64,000 nt of DNA, taken from assembly GCF_029784165.1 (NCBI RefSeq), contig NC_073694.1, positions 164,824,118-164,888,117 on the forward strand, in the 5' to 3' direction. The position numbers and the translations under genes are program-made. The notes beneath the pieces were generated by a model, which saw nothing but the letters and a program-made list of their open reading frames with translations, had not been told where the DNA came from and searched no databases. Numbering within the stretch: position 1 is the first letter of the stretch; every line of letters starts with the position of its first letter. The stretch comes from Wyeomyia smithii (Eukaryota; Arthropoda; Insecta; Diptera; Culicidae). Below, piece by piece: positions 25,589 to 35,470 of this stretch.

Positions 25589-26950
25589 ATGGATGTGGAT
25601 CCCTTAGCCCCCGATCCCCCGTCTCCAAACCCACCCGACCCTGTCCCTCCTGTTCACCCCCCCTCTGTCCCTGCTTTAGTCAATCATCGTCCCAGGCTTT
25701 ACCCAGACGGATCAACGGGTCCACTGGCTCTCTACATGAGGCCCAAACCAGGAGGAAAATCACTGAACACGTTACAAATCGCGAAAGATCTGACGTCACG
25801 ATACAAGGCCGTGACCGAAATCGCAAAAGTCAGACCAAACAAGCTCCGTGTCGTGGTCAATGATCTGGATCAGGCCAACGATATAGCTCGCTCTGAGCTC
25901 TTTACACGCGAGTATCGCGTGTATGTACCTGCACGAGACGTGGAGATCGACGGTGTAATAACCGATTCGAGTCTGACTGTTGAGTGTATTCTGGGAAGCG
26001 GCGTCGGCTGCTTCAAAAAATCCACTACCGAGGCGAAAGTATTGGATGTTAAGCAATTACGGTCCATGTCGCTCGTCTCCGGTAAAAAAGTATACACTCC
26101 GTCAGACTCGTTTCGCGTTACGTTTGCCGGATCTGCACTCCCTAGCCACGTTTCTATCAACCAGGTTCGTCTGCCTGTGCGTTTGTATGTGCCCCGTGTT
26201 ATGAATTGCACCAATTGCAAGCAGTTAGGCCATACAGCTGCCTACTGCTGCAATAAGGCACGGTGTGGCAAGTGTGGGGAGACTCATGCGGAAGATTCTT
26301 GCAGTGTAAACGCTGAAAAGTGTATTCACTGCGGGGAAAATCTGCATGAGCTTTCCGCATGCCCGGTGTACATGCAACGCAGAGATAAAATTAAACGGTC
26401 TCTTAATAGGCGCTCAAAGCGTTCTTACGCTGAGATTCTTAAGAAGACCGTGACCACTTCTACCATAACATCGAACCCCTTTGATCTGTTGTCTTCAGAT
26501 GAAACCGACTCTGGTGAACCACTAGAGGGAACTTCTTTTGCCTGTCTTGGGAAGACTAGAAAGAGGAAAAATCTTTCCTCTCCTAAGCTTCCCAGGAAAG
26601 GACCTAAGGTTTCTCAAGATGGAATGAATAATACGAACAAATCTAAAAGTGCTGCGGAAAAACCGAAGCAAACTCCTCCTGGGCTTGCAAATCTAAAGTC
26701 CCAGAAGGAGTTCCTAGCACTTCCTGGAACATCTAAAACCCCAGTTGTTCCTTTTGCACACCCAGATAATCAAATTAACTCTGGATTGGTGAATTTTTCT
26801 AACATCGTGGACTGGATTTTTGAAAACTTCAATATACCTGATCTAATTAAAAATTTCCTTACAGTACTTCTCCCAACAGTTAGATCATTTTTGAAGCAGT
26901 TGACTGCCCAATGGCCCCTCCTTGCAGCGATTGTATCCTTCGATGCATAA
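25589..26950 (+). CDS. ORF1 Gag-like nucleic-acid-binding protein of the I-type element
   Basis: 453 residues, uninterrupted. The ATG at 25589 is chosen because the in-frame codon further upstream is TTG. The N-terminus is Pro-rich (residues 1-30), followed by an RRM/esterase-like middle region typical of Gag-like ORF1 (MRPKPGGKSLNTLQIAKDL near 50). Three CCHC zinc knuckles run from about residue 207 to 260: CX2CX4HX4C (CTNCKQLGHTAAYC), CX2CX3HX4C and CX2CX4HX4C. A Lys/Arg-rich tail and a hydrophobic C-terminus complete it. Such proteins coat element RNA and carry it to the nucleus. The stop overlaps the ORF2 start (ATGCATAA, 26943-26950), which suggests termination-reinitiation for ORF2. No lesion was seen. 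Confidence 0.88.
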   Translation: MDVDPLAPDPPSPNPPDPVPPVHPPSVPALVNHRPRLYPDGSTGPLALYMRPKPGGKSLNTLQIAKDLTSRYKAVTEIAKVRPNKLRVVVNDLDQANDIARSELFTREYRVYVPARDVEIDGVITDSSLTVECILGSGVGCFKKSTTEAKVLDVKQLRSMSLVSGKKVYTPSDSFRVTFAGSALPSHVSINQVRLPVRLYVPRVMNCTNCKQLGHTAAYCCNKARCGKCGETHAEDSCSVNAEKCIHCGENLHELSACPVYMQRRDKIKRSLNRRSKRSYAEILKKTVTTSTITSNPFDLLSSDETDSGEPLEGTSFACLGKTRKRKNLSSPKLPRKGPKVSQDGMNNTNKSKSAAEKPKQTPPGLANLKSQKEFLALPGTSKTPVVPFAHPDNQINSGLVNFSNIVDWIFENFNIPDLIKNFLTVLLPTVRSFLKQLTAQWPLLAAIVSFDA

Positions 26951-29900
26951 TTCCACTGCGTATATGAAGGATTCTATCTCTGTCTTACAGCGGAATTGTA
27001 GAAGTATTTTACCAAAAATTGATTCACTTAAAGTTTTGATAAATCAAAACAAATGCGATGCATTTTCCCTTTGTGAAACTTGGCTTACTTCAAATATTGA
27101 TCTTAACTTCCATGATTTTAATATTATTCTAGGGACTTATTCTAGGTACTTCTAGGGATTAAAAAGTGCTATTCATTCTATCGTATTAACCTCCCCTCGA
27201 TTCCAGGCATCGAAGTTGTTGCATGTCAAATGACAATACAAGGTAAAGAGCTTTGTATTGCCTCAATATATATTCCTCCCAGAGCACAGGTTGGGCAACG
27301 GCTGCTCTTTGATTTAATAGAACTTCTTCCCTCGCCACGTTTGATTTTATGAGACTTCAACTCTCATGGTGTGGCTTGGGGTTCCCCTTACAATGATAAC
27401 CGCTCCTCTTTGATCTATAACCTTTGCGATGACTTCGACATGACTATTTTGAACAACGGTGAAATGACACGTATCCCGAAACCTCCGGCGCGCCCAAGCG
27501 CTTTGGATCTATCCTTATGTTCGACGTCGCTACGGTTGGATTGCTCATGGAAGGTAATCCTCGATCCTCACGGTAGCGACCATTTGCCTATTCCTATTTC
27601 AATTACTAACGGTTCAACTCGCATGCGACCAATTGACATTCCGTATGACCTCACACGGAATGTCGATTGGAAGTTATACGAGGAGATGATTTCAAAAACG
27701 GTCGATTCGATTCAACATCATCCACCGCTTGAAGAATACAACCTCCTCGCGGGCTTGATTCTCGACGCCGCGTTGCAAGCCCAAACGAAGAAATACCCTG
27801 GCGTAACGATCAAAGAACCGCCTCCCACTCCGTGGTGGGACAAAGAGTGCTCCGATGCCTACACGCAAAGATCCGACGCGTATCTGACCTTCCGGGATAC
27901 AGACGATGCCGACGACTTTAAACGTTATTCGGAGCTTGATACCAAGTTTAAAAGCTTGACTAAGGCAAAGAAACGCGGATATTGGCGTCGGTTCGTAAAC
28001 GAGACGTCGATGGAGACATCAATGAGCACTCTTTGGAACACAGCCCGAAGAATGCGGAATCGCGTAACGGTCAACGAAAGCGAGGAGTCTTCAAGTAGGT
28101 GGATATTTGATTTTGCCAGGAAAGTATGTCCGGACTCTGTTCCTGAGCAAAATAATGTTCGTGATGCGTCTCCGGGCCACGACGCGATAGAATCACCTTT
28201 TACGATGGCAGAATTTTCAGTTGCCCTCCTGTCCTGTAACAATAACGCGCCTGGGTTAGATAGAATCAAATTCAACTTGTTGAAGAATCTACCCGGCAAT
28301 GCCAAGAGGCGCTTGTTGAACTTGTTCAATAAGTTCCTGGTGCAAAACATTGTACCGCATGATTGGAGGCAAGTGAAGGTGATCGCCATCCAAAATCCAG
28401 GGAAACCAGCTTCTGATCACAACTCTTATAGGCCGATTGCAATGCTATCCTGTATTCGGAAATTGATGGAAAAAATGATACTCCGTCGCTTAGACCACTG
28501 GGTCGAATCAAATGGTCTGCTATCAGATACTCAGTTTGGCTTCCGCCGTGCCAAAGGGACGAATGATTGTCTTGCGTTGCTTTCAACAGATATTCAGCTG
28601 GCGTATGTTCGCAAAGAACAAATGGCGTCTGCTTTCTTGGACATTAAGGGGGCTTTTGATTCCGTTTCTATTGACATTCTTTCGGGTAAACTTCACCGAC
28701 AAGGATTTTCTACAATTTTAAACATTTTTTTGCACAATTTGTTGTCCGAAAAGCATATGCATTTTACGCATGATGATTTGGCAACTTTTCGAATTAGCTA
28801 CATGGGTCTTCCCCAGGGCTCATGTTTAAGCCCCCTTCGTTACAATTTTTATGTAAATGACATCGACGAATGTCTGGCAAATTCATGCTCGATAAGACAA
28901 CTTGCCGACGACAGCGTGGTCTCTGTTACAGAAGCCAAAGCTGCCGATTTGCAAGGACCATTGCAAGATACCTTGGACAATTTGTCTGCTTGGGCTTTAC
29001 AGCTAGGTATCGAATTCTCTCCGGAGAAGACTGAGATAGTAGTTTTTTCTAGGAAGCATGAACCTGCTCAGCTTCAAACACAATTAATGGGTAAAACGAT
29101 CTCTCAGGTTTTGGTGCATAAGTATCTTGGTGTCTGGTTCGACTCTAAGGGCACCTGGGGTTGCCATGTTAGGTATCTGATGAAGAAAAGTCAGCAAAGA
29201 GTAAAGTTTCTTCGTACAATAACCGGATCATGGTGGGGAGCCCACCCAGGAGACCTTATAAGGCTTTACCAAACAACGATATTGTCTGTAATTGAATACG
29301 GGTGTTTCTGCTTCCGCTCCGCAGCAAACACACATTTGATCAAATTGGAGCGAATACAATATCGTTGTTTGCGTATCGCCATAGGTTGCATGCAATCGAC
29401 CCATACGATGAGTTTGGAGGTCTTAGCCGGAGTTCTACCGTTGAAAAACTACTTCTGGAGCCTGTCTTCTCGTATTCTTATCAAATGTGAGGTCTTGAAC
29501 CGTCCTGTGATTGAAAATTTTGAAAGGTTAATCGAACTCAATTTTCAAACCCGTTTTATGACATTGTATTTCAATCACATGTCCCAAAATATTAACCCTT
29601 CTTTGGATATTCCAAATCGTGTCAACTTATCAAATACTTCTCATTCTACTGTGTTTTTCGATACATCCATGATAGAAGAAACTCGTGGAATCCCGGATCA
29701 TTTACGCGTGCAGCAGATCCCTAAAAATTTTTCCAATAAATATCGAAACATCAACTGCAAAAATATGTTCTACACTGACGGATCACTTCTTGATGGGTCC
29801 ACTGGCTTCGGTGTCTTCAATAACAATTTAACCGTCTCCCATAAGCTCGATAATCCTGCTTCTGTTTACGTCGCAGAATTAGCTGCTATTCAGTACACCC

Positions 29901-30616
29901 TAGGGATTATCGAAAAAATGCCCACGAACCATTATTTCATCTTTACGGACAGTCTCAGTTCTATTGAGGTTCTTCGATCGATGAAAGATGTTAAGCACTC
30001 TCCGTATTTCCTGGGGAAAATACGGGAACATCTGAGTGCTTTATCCGAAAAATCTACTCAGATTACCTTAGCGTGGGTCCCTTCTCACTGCTCGATACCA
30101 GGCAATGAGAAAGCGGACTCTTTGGCTAAGGTGGGCGCATCAAACGGTGAAATTTATGAAAGACCAATTGCTTTTAATGAATTTTTCGCATTTGTTCGTC
30201 AGAATACGATCATCAGTTGGCAAAATTCTTGGACCAGAGGGGAACTGGGAAGGTGGTTACATTCCATTATACCCAAGGTATCGACGAATCCGTGGTTCAA
30301 GGGGTTGGATGTAGGTCGAGATTTCATTTGCGTGATGTCTCGGCTTATGTCCAATCACTATAGATTTGATGCGCATCTCCGTCGTATTGGGCTCGGGGAA
30401 AGTGGTATCTGTGCCTGTGGTGAAGGTTATCACGACATAGAGCACGTTGTTTGGTCATGCCCTGTACACCGTGACGCCAGGTCTAAATTAATAGCTTCCC
30501 TCCGGGCCGAGGGTAGAGAACCAGCTGTCCCTGTTCGTGATGTCTTGGCGAGTCGCGACCTACCCTACATGTCCCTTATATACATTTTCCTGAAATCCAT
30601 CCATGCCCAAGTCTAG
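26943..30616 (+). pseudogene. ORF2 endonuclease/RT/RNase H polyprotein, two lesions
   Basis: The ATG at 26943 lies inside the ORF1 stop region. The first 70 codons are endonuclease (LQRNCRSILPK, then CETWLTS). A small deletion or frameshift near 27140-27152 changes frame, and a TGA at 27350-27352 replaces the Gly codon of the catalytic GDFN motif. From 27353 the frame is open to 30616, over 1,080 codons. RT has GLPQGSCLSP (28804 on) and LADD (28901-28912, the polymerase Asp pair; Leu in place of the usual Phe/Tyr). RNase H has FYTDGS, the Glu of VAELAAI, FTDS and NEKADSLAK, a full Asp-Glu-Asp-Asp set (29768-30125). A Cys-His cluster CACGEGYHDIEHVVWSC follows at about 30411. Everything after the endonuclease looks functional. 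Confidence 0.87.
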
Positions 30617-31119
30617 TCCCATTCCTTTCCACCCACATTCAACAAAACGGCAAGAACACGTCGTAGACCTCGATTTTGGAACCAGCAATTGAACCCCACA
30701 CGAACTCACCAGGAAAACCCAAGGCCTTCCTTTATATCTTGGCTCAGTGGCACACACCATATGGCAACTTGAACACCAGCGAACAACAACATCGAACCAA
30801 AACCAGCAACTAGACCCGCACAATACCCTCAGAACCCGAGGATTACAAGCCCCTGTCGCAGCTCATGACATCGTGGCTTAGCAGAACAAATCCATACATG
30901 CTGCATATTCATTCGAAGATCATCAGACGACCATTCAACTACAAAACACTGATTGAATAATACATGCTAGTTTTAAGATAGACTTAATTTCAGCTCGTAG
31001 TCGGCAGCGAGGATAAAAAATTTGCTTATAGATTTTAAGTCATCCGATATAGTTGGCGCCGATAAACATTGAATTGTATTTGTGCCGTGTCAAATAAATG
31101 ATTTATGAAGAAAAAAAAA
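30617..31119 (+). other. 3' untranslated region and A-tail of the I-type element
   Basis: Non-coding and C/A-rich. It ends gtgccgtgtcaaataaatg (31082-31100, with an aataaa signal), then atttatgaag and a run of nine A to 31119. The 19-bp end motif is identical at 56793-56811, where it is also followed by an A-run. Confidence 0.7.
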
Positions 31120-31512
31120 CCCTTCATACCTCAAAATCATGCAAATCACAATTTCAGCTCGCAGGCATCAATTACAAAAGAGGTTATTTATATAAGACGA
31201 TTTAGGCTAAACATAGTTTATAACTTTGCCAAAGATGTCCCGGTACACATAGACATAGACGTAGTATATGAGGAATAATTATTCTTATGATAAATCTTCG
31301 AAAAACCATCTAAGTGAACAGTTTTAAGGTATATTTTTTATAATTGAAACATGTTCGTACTAAGCCATTAAGATATAAAGTTTCCATAGGTCTAGTTTTC
31401 GAATACCAGTGTGAACTGAGGTACAAACGATGTTTTTTGGTTTAAAGTGACAAATGGCCATTTTACCCAAGGTTTTTGATCCGGAAATCCGGAAATCCGG
31501 AAAGAGGCACAT

Positions 31513-34500
31513 ACTTACTTACTTACTTAGATGGCCGTACGTCCTAAGACATGGCCTGCATAACGTGGTTCCGCCAATTCACTCGGTCCATGGCTACCTG
31601 CCTCCAGTTCCGCGGGCACCCGGTACTTTGCAGATCGTGCTCCATCTGGTCCACCCATCTCGCTTGTTGCGCCCCTCGCCTTCTCGTTCCCGCCGGGTTT
31701 GAAGCGAACACCAATCTTGCAGGGTAGCTATCCGGCATTCTAGCTACATGCCCTGCCCAGCGTATCCTTCCAGCTTCAGCCACTTCCTGAATACTGGGTT
31801 CACCGTAGAGGCGCGCAAGCTCGTGGTTCATCCTACGCCTCCACACTCCGTTCTCCTGCACACCGCCAAAGATGGTTCTTAGCACCCGACGTTCAAACAC
31901 TCCGAGTGCTCGCAAGTCCTCCTCGAGCATTGTCCACGTCTCATGCCCGTAGAAAACGACCGGCCTTATTAGCGTTTTGTACAGGATATACTTGGTGCGA
32001 AGACTCAGATTATGCGACCGTAGTTTTTTATGGAGCCCATAGTAGGCACGACTTCCACTGATAATACGTCTCCTTATCTCCCGGCTGGTATCGTTATTCT
32101 CAGTTACCAGAGAGCCGAGGTACACACACTCGTCGACCAGCTCGAGCTCATCCTCGTCGATTGTTACCGTATTGCCTAGGCTTGCCCTGTCGTGCTCGGA
32201 CCCACCTGCAAGCATATACTTAGTTTTTGACGTATTAATCTTCAGTCCGATCCTATCTGCTTCACGTTCAGTCGGGTATACTGGTCTGCCACCGTCTCAA
32301 ATTTTTTGCCGACAATATCCACGTCGTCCGCAAAGCAAATAAATTGACCTGATCTGTTGAAAATCGTGCCCCGCATTTCAAACTCCGCTCGTCTCATAAC
32401 ACCCTCTAGCGCGACGTTAAACAATAAGCAGGAGAGACCAACACCTTGTCGGAGCCCCCTGTGAGACTCGAATGGGTCCGACGTTCCACCCGAAATTCTC
32501 ACACAACACTTCACATCCTCCATCGTTGCCTTAATCAGTCTTGTCAGCTTCCCCGGGAAGCCGTTTTCGTCTAGAATTTTCCATAGCTCTTGTCGGTTTA
32601 TTGAATCGTATGCGGCTTTAAAATCGACGAAAAGATGGTGTGTAGGGACTCTAAACTCACGGCACTTTTGGAGGATCTGCCGTAGTGTAAAGATTTGGTC
32701 AGTTGTAGACCGTTCTTCCATTAAGCCGGCCTGATAGCTTCCTACAAACCTGCCGGCTAATGGTGACAGGCGTTGGGAGATGACCTGGGAAAACACTTTG
32801 TAGGCGGCATTCAGGACTGTGATCGCTCGATAGTTCTCGCAGTCTAGTTTGTCGCCCTTTTTGTATATGGGGCAGATAACCCCTTCTTTCCACTCCTCCG
32901 GTAGCTGTTCTGTTTCCCAGATCTCGACGATCAGCCGATGCAGCGAGCTAGCCAGTTTATCGGGGCCCAACTTAATAAGCTCAGCTCCGATGCCGTCTTT
33001 TCCGGCCGCTTTGTTGTTCTTGAGCTGCCGGATCGCATCTTTAACTTCGCTTATTGTTGGGGGTGGCACATCTTCGTCGTTCGTTGCACCTACCACGTCT
33101 TCTCCGCTCCTGTTGTGGTCTCCTGCTTGCACGCCATTCAGGTGTTCATCGTAGTGCTGCTTCCACCTTTCGATCACCTCACGATCATCCGTCAAAATGT
33201 CTCCATTCTTATCCCTACACATTTCGGCTCGTGGGACAAAGCCTCTGCGGGATCCGTTGAGTTTTTGGTAGAACTTTCGTGTTTCGTGTGTGCGGTGCAG
33301 CTGCTCGAGTTCTTCACATTCCTCCTCTTCTTGGCGACGCTTTTTTTCCTTGAAGAGTTGGACTTGCTGCCTCCGTTTTAGTCTATATCGCTCCATATTC
33401 TGACGGGTGGCTCTACGCAGCATTGTTGCCCGCGCTGCGTTCTTCTCGTCCAAAATCTGCCGACATTCTTCGTCAAACCACTCGTTACGTCGATTCGGTT
33501 GCACGTGTCCCACTGCTGATAGCTGTTTTCACGGTATTCCAGCGATCCCCTAGAGGGGCTTCTTCAAGCTCTCCCTCTTCTGGCAGTGCAGCTTCGAGCG
33601 ATGACGCGTACTGTGTTGCGATGTCGTGTTGCTTCAGTCGCGCGAGATTATACCGTGGCGGGCGACGGTACCGTATGTTATTCACAACGGATAGTTTTTG
33701 GCGTATCTTAACCATCACTAGGTAGTGATCCGAATCGATGTTAGCGCCTCGATGTGATCTGACATCGATAATGTCCGAGAAGTGCCGACCATCTATCAAA
33801 ACGTGGTCGATTTGTGTTTGTGTTTTATTCGGTGATCTCCAGGTGAGTCTATGGTGGAGGCTATGCTGAAAGAAGGTGCTACGTATGGCCATGTTCTTGG
33901 AGGTGGCGAAGTCGATTAGTCTGAGGCCATTTTCATTCGTCAGCTGGTGTGCACTGAATCGTCCAATCACCGGTCTGTACTCCTCCTCCTGGCCAACCTG
34001 AGCGTTGTAATCCCCGATGATGGTCTTGACATCATGTTTTGGGCAGCGGTCATATTCACTCTCCAACTGCGCATAGAATTCGTCCTTGTCGTCATCGGTA
34101 CTTCCGAGGTGTAGGCTATGCACGTTGATAATACTAATGTTGAAGAAACGGCCTTTGATCCTCAACCTGCACATTCTAGGGCTGATTGGCCACCACCCGA
34201 TCACCCTCTTCTGCATCTCTCCCATTACTATAAAAGCTGTTCCCAGCTCATGTGTGCTTCCACAGCTCTGGTAGATGGTGTGACCATCCCTGTACGTACG
34301 CACCATCGTCCTCTTCCAGCATACCTCCTGCAGCGCTACGATGTTGAACTTGCGGGTCTCAATTCCTCGGAAAGCACGCGGGTACTTCCTAGAAAGTAGA
34401 GATATCCGGTAGTCCGTTTTCGTTGCCTAGGTCCTAGCCGATTGTTCCGGTCCGTACTTAACGTTATTGCGTTCGTTGCTGTTGTTTTTTAATGGTGCGG

Positions 34501-34838
34501 GCTTGCAAGGCCAGCGACCAACCCCACTATGTCGCAGGAGGGACATCGTAGTGCCATTGTTTTGAGTCCCGGGCACTACCAGGACTTGAGAAGGGCACTG
34601 CGTTACTTAGAACGCTTCTGTTGGTGTCGATCCCAGGAAACTCCCTTCCGAGGAAGGAAGCCCCGTCCCCTGTCAGCATGCGACCAGCAGTCTCACCAGG
34701 GTTGGTTACCCGATCTTTCCACTGGTTACTCGCACATCAGTTGGTACCACGAGAAGGTAGGGGTACGGTAGCTGGAAGGCTGAGGTTCACTAGTGGAAAC
34801 TGTTATGCGCCTTTGGTCCAGTCATTAACCAACCAACC
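31513..34838 (-). mobile_element. full-length RTE-clade retrotransposon with 12-bp target duplication
   Basis: A 3,326-bp insertion on the minus strand is flanked by AAAGAGGCACAT at 31501-31512 and 34839-34850. Its 3' end (left side) is a short tandem repeat, (AAGT)n read on the minus strand, the tail type seen in RTE elements instead of poly(A). Its 5' end (right side) starts with ggttggttggtt. It encodes endonuclease and RT without RNase H. Length, tail and protein order resemble the mosquito JAM1 family; that name is inference. Confidence 0.9.
31544..34425 (-). pseudogene. RTE endonuclease-reverse transcriptase, two frameshifts
   Basis: The minus-strand frame is open from about 34425. The endonuclease has ALQEVCW, GDYNAQVG, LTWRSPN, QIDHVLID and SDHYLV, which are all the catalytic motifs. 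Near 33500 a frame change joins it to the RT part (33513-32242), with NYRAITVLNAAYK, HHLFVDFKAAYDS, GLRQGVGLSCLLFN and the catalytic FADDVDIV. A second frame change near 32270 leads to the C-terminal part (32215-31544), with YLGSLV and AGHVARMP. No other stop was seen. The protein would cut target DNA and prime cDNA synthesis from it. This copy is inactive but young. Confidence 0.87.
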
Positions 34839-35164
34839 AAAGAGGCACATGTTGTCTGCTAAACAATACTTACTATGATTTATGTTCGTTTTGGAAGGGT
34901 TGTTTAAGTACATTTGAATGAGAAATCCTCCTTAAAACTTTAAAAGGGCGTAACTCAAAAATTAGTCCAACGATGATTTTCAAATTTGGTTCAGAATTGC
35001 AGGACAGAAACACAAACCAACTGGCATTAAAAGTTTTAATGGCGTATTTTATTTTATAATAACGGTATTTGAAACACCGTGAAACCGTTTTGACTCTAAA
35101 AATATGTGTTTTCAGCAACACCTTCCCAAAATAACCCGGCTTAGTGATAAGGAGCGATGAAAAC

Positions 35165-35470
35165 ACCCCGCCGAAGTCTGCTGCAGGAGCAGTTGGGAAA
35201 GTATCAGTTCCGCCGAAGTCTGCTGCTGAAGTAGCACGGAAAAATCCTCGGAAGTCCCGACACGGATAAATTTATTACCGACAGCTGGAGGGGAAACGAG
35301 GAATAAACGCGATAAGTGTTTTAGTTTATTTAGGTATTTCGTTTTTCTTTAGTGTTCTAGCGAAAGTCCGAAATCCGATAGAGGTACACGCTGCCCTGTA
35401 AGGGTCTATAAATAAAGCAACCCAACGAGTAACCAACTGCCTTCTGCAGCTTTTTGATTCTTCAACTAAC
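35165..35470 (+). repeat. possible solo-LTR-like repeat
   Basis: A GC-balanced segment contains cgccgaagtctgctg twice (35171 and 35211) and then ctataaataaagcaaccc, which combines a TATA-like and a polyadenylation-like signal as in LTRs, followed by ctgcagc. No matching partner LTR or target duplication is visible in the window, so the call is weak. Confidence 0.2.

Larger units (their letters stand above)
25437..31119 (+). mobile_element. I-type non-LTR retrotransposon with RNase H, near full length
   Basis: Gag-like ORF1 with three zinc knuckles is followed by ORF2 with apurinic-type endonuclease, reverse transcriptase, RNase H and a Cys-rich end, then a 0.5-kb 3' untranslated part ending aaataaatgatttatgaag plus nine A. 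This order with RNase H is typical of the I group (I, Loner and relatives). The left limit is set at a CAGTGA start and is uncertain. No target duplication could be identified. Only two lesions were found in about 5 kb, so insertion was recent. A 19-bp 3'-end identity recurs at 56793. Confidence 0.85.
31425..35085 (-). repeat. dispersed repeat, right inverted copy, split by an RTE element
   Basis: Reverse-strand counterpart of the 24510-24890 repeat. The part from 35085 down to 34851 matches the first 230 bp; the rest resumes at 31500 and runs to about 31425. The match restarts after the 12-bp target duplication of the RTE, so the paralog at 24.7 kb shows the pre-insertion state. Confidence 0.7.

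Noticed and set aside
25796..26220. Minus-strand frames opposite ORF1 of the I-type element
   Set aside because: Antisense shadows of an intact coding frame with codon bias on the plus strand.
32849..33381. Plus-strand frames opposite the RTE element
   Set aside because: They are shadows of the minus-strand reverse transcriptase reading frame.
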